Source: Bacillota bacterium | GTDB lineage: Bacteria > Bacillota > Limnochordia > Limnochordales > DUMU01 | DNA: 64,000 bases | Assembly (NCBI GenBank): GCA_012839805.1 | Contig: DUMU01000020.1 | Location: forward strand, 1-64,000 | Direction: 5' to 3' | In this document: one piece after another, positions 1 to 7,277 of the stretch | Numbering within the stretch: the stretch's first letter is position 1 | Layout of the letters: every line of letters starts with the position of its first letter | Made by a program: the position numbers and the translations under genes | The notes under the pieces: model-generated | What the model was told of the DNA's origin: nothing | What the model saw: the letters and a program-made list of their open reading frames with translations, nothing else | Database searches by the model: none

Positions 1-1
1 A

Positions 2-589
2 CAGATCGTCACCCAGCTGAAGATGCTGGAAGAGAAAGGTTATGCCAAAGTCTTGGCCCGGCCTTCCCTCACTACCCTAGAGAACAAGACGGCGCGGATG
101 GTAACCGGCGACCGGTTCACCATTCTGGTCACCCAGAGCAGCGGCAGCGGAACGTGGCAGCAGATCCAGTTCATCGATGCTGCCGTCCGTCTGGAGCTGA
201 CGCCCCGGCTGGATGCCGACGGGGCGATCGTGGTGCAGCTGCTGCCGCAGATCAGCACGATCACCGGGTATTCGCGTGAGGGGTATCCGATCATGAGCAC
301 ACGCGAGACCCAGACTACCGTCAGGCTCAACGATGGCGAGACATTGGTGATCGGCGGACTGATCCGGGACGAGACGAGTAAGGAACAGGCGGGCTTACCG
401 GGACTCAGCAAGATTCCGATACTGGGGTCACTCTTTGGCGCAAGCAAGGAAGGCAACCGGCGAACGGAGTTAGTCATTCTGGTAGCCCCGCGGGTTGTTA
501 AGGGATCCAGGGTTGACCTTTCTGGAGATATAGGGAGTGGTAACAGCATCTTGGAGGCCGTCAGGAGTGCAGAGAAAGGGCAATCTTAG
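2..589 (+). CDS. Secretin (type II secretion / type IV pilus GspD-PilQ family), C-terminal part
   Basis: The open frame enters from the left edge, so the first visible codon is internal and about 195 residues are seen. The sequence carries the secretin beta-barrel signature: an N-terminal stretch with ARPSLTTLENKTA, then TVRLNDGETLVIGGLIRD, then GLPGLSKIPILGSLFG followed by a short basic segment and TELVILVAPRVV, the usual end of the family. Secretins form ring-shaped outer-membrane gates for type II secretion or type IV pili. The last roughly 25 residues (after VVKGS) are a hydrophilic tail. The neighbouring genes inside the window are not secretion genes, so the rest of the system must lie to the left. 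The family assignment is firm; the exact system (GspD or PilQ) cannot be decided without the N-domains. Confidence 0.9.
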   Translation, partial: QIVTQLKMLEEKGYAKVLARPSLTTLENKTARMVTGDRFTILVTQSSGSGTWQQIQFIDAAVRLELTPRLDADGAIVVQLLPQISTITGYSREGYPIMSTRETQTTVRLNDGETLVIGGLIRDETSKEQAGLPGLSKIPILGSLFGASKEGNRRTELVILVAPRVVKGSRVDLSGDIGSGNSILEAVRSAEKGQS

Positions 590-631
590 ATAGCATTAAC
601 TAATCCCAGGTCAGCGAGGGAGGGTGGACTC

Positions 632-1224
632 ATGTCTAAGATAGGGCCCGCGCGGTTGGTGGACCGAATGAATCTTGTTGTCCTCACCTTGTTTCTAGTT
701 GCTTCTTTAATACCGTTCTCTGCCCGAGCGAAGCCAACGCTAGACTTTGGAAGGGGATACTGGGCTCCCTATTTAGAGAGAGAATACGGACTGTTAATTC
801 AAGGGGCTCTTCCACGTTCGAACAAATGCTGGTAGAAGCGACTAGACGGCCTCAGACCTTCCGTATTGAGTGCCCTGGCCCGGAGGTTGATCCCCAGACG
901 GACAAGTGGTATGGCAAGATGTCCGTCCTTAGTCTTGATTTGGTTGTGATAACCATGTCCGGTGAGGACTTGCCAGCTACGTCAAAAGCACCGATGGCGC
1001 CCGTGGGCATGGATGACCAGCCTATAGACTCTCCTGCTTTCGTAATCCTTGCGCATGAGCTGGGAGAGGGATTCGTCTTCTTGGATCACTGGGAAGAGTA
1101 CGTAGGGATGGATCCAGCAGAGGTTTTGGTTCTGAACCATAGTAGGGCCATAAAATGGTATGAAAACGAGGTGAGAAAAGATGTTGGCCTGCCGTTGCGT
1201 AAGTACGAGTACAAGCCTGAGTAG
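632..1224 (+). pseudogene. Secreted peptidase-like domain, copy 1, frameshifted
   Basis: A start at 632 with a good ribosome site (GAGGGAGGGTGG) opens a 67-codon frame with a clear Sec signal peptide (hydrophobic stretch about residues 14-30, cleavage after SARA). That frame stops at 835. The continuation lies in another frame: reading it upstream of 826 gives VNSRGSSTFEQMLVEA, which aligns with VNPNGSPFFQDMLVRA in the C-terminal domain of the RHS protein at 2571-4190. The shift therefore falls at about 780-796, next to a short AG repeat. The second half has the same HELGEGF...HWEEY motif and ENEVRKDVGLPLRKY ending as copy 2. It looks like one exported protein of about 197 residues with no RHS part. 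A sequencing error, programmed shift or true decay cannot be separated here. Confidence 0.7.
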
Positions 1225-2302
1225 GAGACTGGCAGCTAACGCATTAGTCTTTTTGTCAGTCTTGCTGGCGTCATCTCTCCTACCGTCCTCTAGGTCGCAG
1301 GCGGCCACGGCGGCATCTCTGGAGATACTAGTACGTGCCGATGAGATAGTCATGACAAAGTATTCCCCGCTAAGTTTGATCTTCGAAATACGCAATAGAT
1401 CTGCAGAAACCGTCTATGTTATGGGGATAAAGGACGAGAGATATCGATACTATGCGCTCCTACGAGGAAACGATCTCTGGGTACAATTCGGCATGCGGAT
1501 TAATGTTGAGTGGCCGCACGTGTATAATCCCGAGGCGGTGTTCTACGAGATAGAACCGGGGAAGGTAGTGGACGTTGAGGTTCCGGTAGTTTGGTGGTAC
1601 TGGGACTTACCACCCGGAGAGTACGACCTTGTGGTAGTGTTCGGGTACGGTAGGCAGCCGTTGGTAACCGGTGGCAGCGTTTCTGTGGGGCAGTTCCGAG
1701 AGTGGGCTACTCTCGTTGAAGGTCCGCCTGTTCGGGTAGCGATAGACGCCGAAACTTTGAAGGTCCTTGGAGTTGGGGCAGTCAGGGAAAGTCGAACGCA
1801 GGACGAGCCAATCATTGTGGCGGAACCAATAGACACGTCGGTCAGTGCAGGGGATGGAGAAATAATTGCAATTAGGGTAAGGTTGACCAACTGCGGGAGC
1901 AAACCGGGCTATGTTCTGATGTTTGGAGGCAGAACTGCTCTCAGGCCTGAAAGGATTGTGTTAAAGCGAGTACAAGTTTTCGCGAGTGTATCCTACGATG
2001 AGCAAAGCGAGGGGCAAGGATACATACTTTGCAAGTACATTCCTGACAACACAGATCCTGTGTTGGTTAAGGTCGATCCCGGCGCGAGTTGCGTGGTAGA
2101 GGTGCGGATCATTCCGAGGCCTATCGCATTCAAGCTACGAGAAGGTCGGTACGAGATGGAGATAGTGTTCGGATATAGTGACGTTCCGCTGGATATTGCC
2201 AGAGGCGTGTACGTACAGGATTTCTGGTCCTGGACGGGAGGTCGCCTGGTCATCACACCACCGATAGAGTTAGTGGTGCATGCAGACTCATCGCAAAAGT
2301 GA
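1181..2302 (+). CDS. Secreted two-domain beta-rich protein, copy 1 (candidate partner or immunity protein)
   Basis: A 373-residue protein of no family I can name. The start ATG lies inside the end of the peptidase-like gene (44-nt overlap) and is preceded by GAGGTGA, so translation is probably coupled. The N-terminus has a Sec signal peptide (hydrophobic residues about 19-35, likely cleavage near QAATA). The mature part appears to be two related halves: each has N-x-S/G-type beta strands, a GxYxx-VFGY segment and a closing FREWAT or FWSWTG motif. It is a full-length paralogue of the protein at 4147-5271 (shared YVMGIKD, VEWPHVYN). The pattern resembles extracellular beta-sandwich inhibitor domains such as BsuPI, but that is a fold-level guess. 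Base composition is clearly less GC-rich than the housekeeping genes. Confidence 0.65.
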   Translation: MLACRCVSTSTSLSRRLAANALVFLSVLLASSLLPSSRSQAATAASLEILVRADEIVMTKYSPLSLIFEIRNRSAETVYVMGIKDERYRYYALLRGNDLWVQFGMRINVEWPHVYNPEAVFYEIEPGKVVDVEVPVVWWYWDLPPGEYDLVVVFGYGRQPLVTGGSVSVGQFREWATLVEGPPVRVAIDAETLKVLGVGAVRESRTQDEPIIVAEPIDTSVSAGDGEIIAIRVRLTNCGSKPGYVLMFGGRTALRPERIVLKRVQVFASVSYDEQSEGQGYILCKYIPDNTDPVLVKVDPGASCVVEVRIIPRPIAFKLREGRYEMEIVFGYSDVPLDIARGVYVQDFWSWTGGRLVITPPIELVVHADSSQK

Positions 2303-2389
2303 GGGTAGGTGTCAGGTTGTGACCATCTGGTCCGCGACAGTAGTCGCGAGTTGGCAGTTCTCGCTTGATAACATTCCGTGACCGGGCAA

Positions 2390-2460
2390 ACGCCTTCGAT
2401 GACCGGCAAAGGAGCCACATCTGCTGGTCGTGGCGGTTCGTCCGGTCGCAGAAGTCACAA
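2390..2460 (-). pseudogene. Short remnant of IS1595-family transposase C-terminus
   Basis: On the minus strand, 2456-2432 matches the transposase remnant at 5833-5809 over 25 nt with a single mismatch, and encodes DFCDRTNR against DFCYRTNR there. The following residues (DQQMWLL) still look like the end of an ISXO2/IS1595 transposase. Nothing else of the element is recognisable. This is a scar of a second insertion or of a duplication that carried the same element. Confidence 0.45.
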
Positions 2461-2512
2461 GGGGTTAGTGTCCAAACGGGACCAGCGTCGACTACACGTT
2501 TAGTGGAGACAG

Positions 2513-2546
2513 GATAAACTACATTACTATCGTTCCTTGAAAACGG
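2513..2546 (+). repeat. Module 3' flank, copy 1
   Basis: The stretch resembles 5334-5372: both read roughly TAARCYACATYACTRYCG and end in TCCTTGAAAACGG. In each case it lies after the secreted partner gene and just before an RHS fragment, so it appears to be part of the duplicated unit or of the recombination joint. Confidence 0.5.
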
Positions 2547-2570
2547 GATCATCTGGAACGTCGAAATCCG

Positions 2571-4190
2571 GTGGAAGCTCCGCAGTTGGGTGCTGGGTCC
2601 ACACCAGCGGGCTTCCGCTACGACGCCAACGGCTTCCTGATCGGCATGCGCTCGGTGAACGGGATCGAGACGACGTTCCAACCGGATGAGCGCAACCGCC
2701 TGAAGCAGATCTCAAGCCCGCCTCTGACCTTGACCTACGTCTACACCCCGGGCGGGAACGTGGCCGGCATAACGGACGCGAGCAGCGGAGAACCGTTCAC
2801 GCTTACCTACGGCTATGACGGAGCAAACCGTCTCATCTCGGCCCAGGTGCACATGCCCACGGGCATTGAGACAGTGCAGTACGTGTACGACGCGCTGGGG
2901 AATCGGATCAAAGAGGCCTGGACGGACGCCCGGGGTGTGATCAACTACGGCTACCGACCTGGCAATTACCTGGTCCAACGGGGGAGCACAAGCTACAGCT
3001 GGGGCACCTATGGCCAACTCATCCTCAAGGACGACCAGCCCAATGTCCTCGGCGGTGAGACGAACTTCGACTACAATGCCCGGCGTCTCATGACCCAGGT
3101 CCGGGTGAACGGTTCGCCCGTCGCCCAGTTTTTCTACGATCCCTACGGCCGGCGGGTGAAGATCGTCCAAGGCGATACCACCGCCATCACACTGTACTCG
3201 GGCAATGACATCGTCTACGAGGTGAAGCTGCAACCCAGCCAGCCAACCGTGACCACGAAGTACCTGGCGATCAACGGCAAGTATCTGGCAAAAGTGGTTC
3301 AGAAAGGCACGAATCAACCCCAGACATACTTCTACCACGTTGACCTGGTGGGCTCGGTCCGGGCAATCACCGACACCCAGGGCCAGGTGGTAGCCAGGTT
3401 TGAGTATGAGCCGTTTGGGGTGACGACCAGCGCGACCGGGCCTATGGCGGGCAGCGAGGTTCACAAGTTCACCGGGAAGCCGCAGGACTCCGATATCGAA
3501 CTTTACTATCTCAATGACCGCTACTACGACCCGGTAGCGGGTAGGTTCATTTCCCGTGATCAAGCGACGAGCGGTTTGAACCCGTATGAGTACTGTCTGT
3601 CTAACCCCATCGCTTTCATCGATCCAGATGGCCGTGAAGTCCGATGCCCAGACGTTCTGCACCAGAGTAGAATGATCGTTATCATCAACCAGGGGGCTAC
3701 GGGATTATGGGGCTGGGACCGAGAGGGCCGGCTCTACCTGGTAAAAGAAGGCGTAAATCCAAATGGTTCTCCTTTCTTCCAAGATATGTTGGTAAGAGCG
3801 ACCAAAGACTCAGAGGTGACATTCGTCCTTCAGCATCCAGCCCCATCAGTTGATCCGCGAACATCGCACTGGTACGGTTCTACATCGATCGATTTCAAGC
3901 ACAAGTTGGTCACAATAACGATGTCGGGCGACAGCCTGCCTGCTACTTCCAAAGTGCCCAAGCCGCTCATAGGTGTCAATAACGAGTATATAGACACACC
4001 TGCCTTTGTAATCCTTGCCCACGAACTGGGCGAAGGTTTCGAGGGGATCGAGCATTGGGAAGAATACCTACAGATGCCTCCGCATGAAGCCAACCAACTT
4101 AATCACAATCGCGCCGTACATTTCTACGAGAATGAGGTGAGGAGAGATGTTGGTTTGCCGTTACGCAAATACCGCGTCGATATGGTATAA
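2571..4190 (+). CDS. 5'-truncated RHS-repeat protein with C-terminal peptidase-like toxin domain, copy 2
   Basis: A GTG start gives 539 residues. Residues 1 to about 250 are YD/RHS repeats (GFRYDANG, YDGANRL, YDPYGRRVKIV) and about 250-356 the RHS-associated core (FEYEPFGV, YYDPVAGRFISRD, NPIAFIDPDG). Everything after the core (about 357-539) is a variable tip as in polymorphic toxins. The tip carries HELGEGF (His484, Glu485) and HWEEY (His495), and ends with YENEVRRDVGLPLRKY, like the end of M91-type RHS peptidase tips, although the usual HExxH is HExxE. No signal peptide or N-terminal secretion region remains: full RHS proteins are normally over 1000 residues, and the upstream frame is closed at 2538. 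It is either a remnant or a silent cassette that can recombine with a complete RHS gene elsewhere. Confidence 0.8.
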   Translation: MEAPQLGAGSTPAGFRYDANGFLIGMRSVNGIETTFQPDERNRLKQISSPPLTLTYVYTPGGNVAGITDASSGEPFTLTYGYDGANRLISAQVHMPTGIETVQYVYDALGNRIKEAWTDARGVINYGYRPGNYLVQRGSTSYSWGTYGQLILKDDQPNVLGGETNFDYNARRLMTQVRVNGSPVAQFFYDPYGRRVKIVQGDTTAITLYSGNDIVYEVKLQPSQPTVTTKYLAINGKYLAKVVQKGTNQPQTYFYHVDLVGSVRAITDTQGQVVARFEYEPFGVTTSATGPMAGSEVHKFTGKPQDSDIELYYLNDRYYDPVAGRFISRDQATSGLNPYEYCLSNPIAFIDPDGREVRCPDVLHQSRMIVIINQGATGLWGWDREGRLYLVKEGVNPNGSPFFQDMLVRATKDSEVTFVLQHPAPSVDPRTSHWYGSTSIDFKHKLVTITMSGDSLPATSKVPKPLIGVNNEYIDTPAFVILAHELGEGFEGIEHWEEYLQMPPHEANQLNHNRAVHFYENEVRRDVGLPLRKYRVDMV

Positions 4191-5271
4191 AAGCACGGCG
4201 TTTGGGATTCTACCACTTGTGTTGACCTTTGCTCTGACACCGTTGGCTTTTACTACCATGTGCACAGTGACGGCCGCGGCTTCCAGCTTAACGGTATCGG
4301 TGCAGGCAGCTACTATAACCGTTGATGAGCATCATGGACTGCGCGTTGCGCTAACGCTGCACAACGAGTCCGCTGAGCCACTGTATGTCATGGGTATAAA
4401 AGACAAGGATTTTGCCTACCAAGCGTTTAAGAGAGGAAGCACATTACTGGTGCAGTATGGTATTCCGATCGACGTCGAATGGCCCCATGTGTACAACTAT
4501 TCACCGGTATTCCACTTGATACCCGCCGGCGAGACGATTGAACTTGAGGCACGCGTAGCGCCGCTGAGGTATGTACCCATGGGCGAGTATGACCTCATAG
4601 TTGTAGTTGGATTCGGGCGGCATCCGGCGCTCGCAGACAAAAACATTACCGCGGGTCAGTTTTTCGAATGGGCAACACTTGTTGAAAGTTCACCCATTCG
4701 AGTCAGGATAGATGAAAGCTGCGTTATGGTAATTGGAGACGCTCCCCGAATTAACGGTGGAAAGCAAGAAGAGCCGGTTATTGTGGCCGAAACTATGAAT
4801 TCGCTGATCACCCTCGGCGATGAGGAGATAGCCACGGTTTGGGTGAGGTTTTCCAACTTCGGATCCAAGCGTGGTTTCGTGTTGACCTTTGGTGATAAAG
4901 TAGCGCTTCGTCCAGAGTTGATCAATTGCAAGCGATCACAAGTGGCCGGGAGTCTGGCGCATGACCTCAAGGTCATCGGCAGAGAGGGTTACGTAGTAGA
5001 TTACTATATCCCTTGGAATGACGATCCGGTACTGGTGGAAGTGGGCCCCGGAGACACCGTAGTAGTACCGGTGCGGATCATCGCACGACCACCGGTGTTT
5101 CGCCTTCCGGAGGGTACCTATGAGCTAGAGTTCATGTTTGGGTATAGCGACACCCCTTTGGATGTAAGGCCAGGTGTTAGCGCAATGGAGTTTTGGGAGT
5201 GGACGGGAGGTCGCGTTGTCGTCACCCGCCCGGTAGAGTTAGTGGTACGGGCGGGTCGTTCAGAGGTATGA
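4147..5271 (+). CDS. Secreted two-domain beta-rich protein, copy 2 (candidate partner or immunity protein)
   Basis: A 374-residue paralogue of the protein at 1181-2302. The ATG again lies 44 nt inside the preceding peptidase-tip gene behind GAGGTGA. A signal peptide with hydrophobic residues about 19-45 is present. The two halves show matching landmarks: GEYDLIVVVGFG with FFEWATLVESSPIRV in the first, GTYELEFMFGY with FWEWTGGRVVVTRP in the second, suggesting an internal duplication of an Ig-like or inhibitor-like beta sandwich. Its fixed place after each peptidase tip fits a cognate immunity protein or inhibitor acting outside the membrane, but this is inference from context only. GC content is lower than in the surrounding chromosome. 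Confidence 0.65.
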   Translation: MLVCRYANTASIWYKSTAFGILPLVLTFALTPLAFTTMCTVTAAASSLTVSVQAATITVDEHHGLRVALTLHNESAEPLYVMGIKDKDFAYQAFKRGSTLLVQYGIPIDVEWPHVYNYSPVFHLIPAGETIELEARVAPLRYVPMGEYDLIVVVGFGRHPALADKNITAGQFFEWATLVESSPIRVRIDESCVMVIGDAPRINGGKQEEPVIVAETMNSLITLGDEEIATVWVRFSNFGSKRGFVLTFGDKVALRPELINCKRSQVAGSLAHDLKVIGREGYVVDYYIPWNDDPVLVEVGPGDTVVVPVRIIARPPVFRLPEGTYELEFMFGYSDTPLDVRPGVSAMEFWEWTGGRVVVTRPVELVVRAGRSEV

Positions 5272-5333
5272 GAGGAGGTTGCGCTGCTTCGGGGTCTCCA
5301 AGAGAGCCATTGCTGCAGTCGATAAAGGGACGG

Positions 5334-5372
5334 GGTAAGCCACATCACTGCCGCAAAGCTCCTTGAAAACGG
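5334..5372 (+). repeat. Module 3' flank, copy 2
   Basis: Counterpart of 2513-2546, with the identical 13-mer TCCTTGAAAACGG at 5360-5372. It lies between the copy 2 partner gene and another RHS remnant, the same arrangement as after copy 1. Confidence 0.5.
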
Positions 5373-5436
5373 AGTGCCCTGCCCAGGAGAGACCGGCAAC
5401 AACCTCCGGCGGCGCGTGTCGTAGGCAGCCCGGGAG

Positions 5437-5765
5437 ATGGGCGGAGCTCGCTATGAGGTTTGCCATACTCGCGACGATGCCGGAAGCCCCACCAGCATGG
5501 GGTATCCGGACGGCACGACGGTGAGCTTTGAGTACAACGAACGCAACCAGCTCGCCCGGATTCCGGGCTTCTTCGAAGGCCCGGTGGCAGAGATCTGGAC
5601 GGACAATGCTGGTTTCCGTTACGATGCCAACGGGCCCTCCCCTCATAGACCGCACAGCAGTCACATTAGGCGAGATGCCCTCGCAACACCTTCTTCATAC
5701 CAACACGATGCCTACGGTCGGCGGGTGAAGATCGTCGAAGGCGACAGGACCACCATCATCCTGTA
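5437..5765 (+). pseudogene. Decayed RHS-repeat fragment cut off by IS remnant
   Basis: Translation shows YD-repeat sequence (GYPDGTTVSFEYNERNQLAR, GFRYDANG) and then, after an internal deletion, YGRRVKIVEGDRTTIIL, which matches YGRRVKIVQGDTTAITLYSG of the RHS protein at 2571-4190. The match ends at CTGTA (5761-5765), where transposase-related sequence begins on the other strand. The fragment has no peptidase tip and no partner gene, and is not expected to make a functional protein. Confidence 0.75.
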
Positions 5766-6540
5766 GATGCCTCCAGTAGCGGGAAGAAGAGTTGCTTGGG
5801 CCGGTGCCGGCGGTTCGTCCGGTAGCAGAAGTCATCCAGGTACGCCTGCAAATGCTTCTACCCCAGTCCGTGGCAGGTTCCCGGAATGAAGGCCTTCGCG
5901 TTCGAGATGAACTTGTGCACCCAGGCGAATTGACGCAAGCTTCGGGCGCCCTGGCTGACGACCACGAACTCGTGGTTGAAACCCTCTTTGCGCAGGACCT
6001 CGTAAGCCAGCAGGCCATCGGTCAAAACGGTCGCCCCAGGTTTCAAAATCTGCTTTGCTACGTCCCGAATCGTGGCACTGGTCAGCGACTTAGCTGCCTT
6101 CATCTTCACGCGTCCGGCTTCACCATCCTCGGTCTCCGAGACCCCCACTATCACGCTGACTCTTGCCGTACCGCGACCGGTACTGCCTTTTCTTTCCAGG
6201 TTGGCAAGAAAAGCGTCGTCTAGCCTCACCAACCCTCCTAGCCGGTACTCGGCATCCCGTTGACCCATGGCCGCCCGAATCTTGTGCAGCATCAGCCAGG
6301 CCGTCTCCAGGCGTGTGTCGAGCTGTTGACTAAGACGGACCGCCAAGCACCCGCCCTTGTCGTGCTGCCAGGAAAATGGCCTAGAACCACTTTTGCAGGG
6401 GCATATGCGTCTTATGGAAGACGGTGCCGGCCGTCAGTGACGCCTGGTAACGGCAGGCCTTACACTGATACCGGCGGCGGGTCTGAATCTCACCGCCCCC
6501 CACGCGCTCAAGTGCTGGGTGTAAAAGCGACCTCCAGTAG
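5766..6540 (-). pseudogene. IS1595-family (ISXO2-like) transposase remnant
   Basis: Reading the minus strand, the zinc-finger end (RRRYQCKACRYQASLTAGTV) leads into FHKTHMPLQKWF, an in-frame TAG (6381-6383), AIFLA, a one-base frameshift near 6366, then HDKGGCLAVRLSQQL and a long intact DDE-type core (ETAWLMLHKIR, LGGLVRLDDAFL, TDGLLAYEVL, WVHKFISNAKAF, HGLG). A second in-frame TAG (5858-5860) separates HGLG from KHLQAYLDDFCYRTNRR. Two nonsense changes plus a frameshift make it inactive. The sequence before the zinc-finger is more eroded, and I could not identify terminal inverted repeats. The left border coincides with the truncation of the RHS fragment, so the element either inserted there or formed a deletion joint. 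Confidence 0.8.
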
Positions 6541-6749
6541 GGCCTGGGCGCTCATCCTCTCAGCCTCCAGACGATATGGGGTTCGCCCGCAGGTAGTTGG
6601 CAGACACCTTCGCGGCGAGCAGTTGACAGGAGAACCCTCCCGTTGTAGCATAGTAACACCACGACATTCACTCAGTGACAGTAGACCCTTGGTAGCAGTG
6701 GCACCATACTCAGAAAAGCCATACTCGCACGGGTGGGGGCGCGGCGAGC

Positions 6750-7277
6750 TTGAGACGCATCTACACCTGGGAAGACGTCTGCATCGGTTGCCATCTTTGT
6801 GAACTTGCTTGCGTTGTGGCGCAAAGTAGCAGTTCCAACCCGGTAGTTGCTTACCGGAACGAAAGCCTCCTGCCGGCGCCGCGGCTCCGGGTTGTGGAAG
6901 AAGCGAACGGTTCATTCTCGTTTGCTTCCACCTGCCATCAGTGTGAAGAGCCCCTCTGCCTTTACTCCTGCCTCACGGGAGCTCTCTATCGAGATGAACG
7001 GGGCCTGGTGCGGGTCGAGGCCGCCCGGTGTGTCGGTTGCTGGACGTGCGTGCTCGCCTGCCCTTACGGAGCGATCCGGCCCGGAGCCGGAGCAACCAGC
7101 GTCAAGTGCGACCTGTGCCAGGGGCGGCGGGAGACGCCGGCCTGTGTGGAGGCCTGTCCCAATGGCGCCCTGGCGCTGGCCGAAGAGCCTCCCGTCCGGT
7201 GGCGTGAAGTGGCCACCTTGCTGGATCAACAGTTCCGGGCGGAACCGGTTCAGGAGGGGGCAAAGAGCGTTGCCTGA
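6750..7277 (+). CDS. 4Fe-4S ferredoxin-type electron-transfer subunit of glutamate synthase cluster
   Basis: TTG start, 175 residues. Four cysteine groups are visible: CIGCHLCELAC (residues 11-21), CHQCEEPLCLYSC (from about 62), CVGCWTCVLACPYG and CDLCQ...CVEACP, enough for four [4Fe-4S] clusters, as in HycB/CooF-like polyferredoxin subunits. It begins a tightly spaced operon with an FAD/NAD oxidoreductase and three glutamate synthase parts, so it most likely passes electrons from the flavoprotein to the FMN/Fe-S synthase subunit. The stop overlaps the TTG start of the next gene. Upstream 6541-6749 shows no gene and no clear promoter. Confidence 0.85.
   Translation: MRRIYTWEDVCIGCHLCELACVVAQSSSSNPVVAYRNESLLPAPRLRVVEEANGSFSFASTCHQCEEPLCLYSCLTGALYRDERGLVRVEAARCVGCWTCVLACPYGAIRPGAGATSVKCDLCQGRRETPACVEACPNGALALAEEPPVRWREVATLLDQQFRAEPVQEGAKSVA

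Larger units (their letters stand above)
2303..2570. other. Non-coding junction between module copies
   Basis: No convincing gene is present between the copy 1 partner gene and the truncated RHS gene. The stretch holds a short remnant of an IS1595-type transposase end (about 2390-2460) and, next to the RHS fragment, a sequence shared with the region after copy 2 (2513-2546). A stop codon at 2538-2540 in the RHS frame shows the RHS reading frame does not extend further left. Confidence 0.6.

Noticed and set aside
5858..6383. Possibility that the TAG codons in the transposase are recoded (stop-codon reassignment or pyrrolysine)
   Set aside because: A frameshift accompanies the two TAGs and one replaces a usual Trp, so ordinary decay is enough; many other genes in the window end normally at TAG.
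6847..7269. Upstream extension of the FAD oxidoreductase frame to an ATG at 6847
   Set aside because: The extension overlaps the ferredoxin gene in another frame and has no family similarity, while TTG 7270 has an excellent ribosome site.
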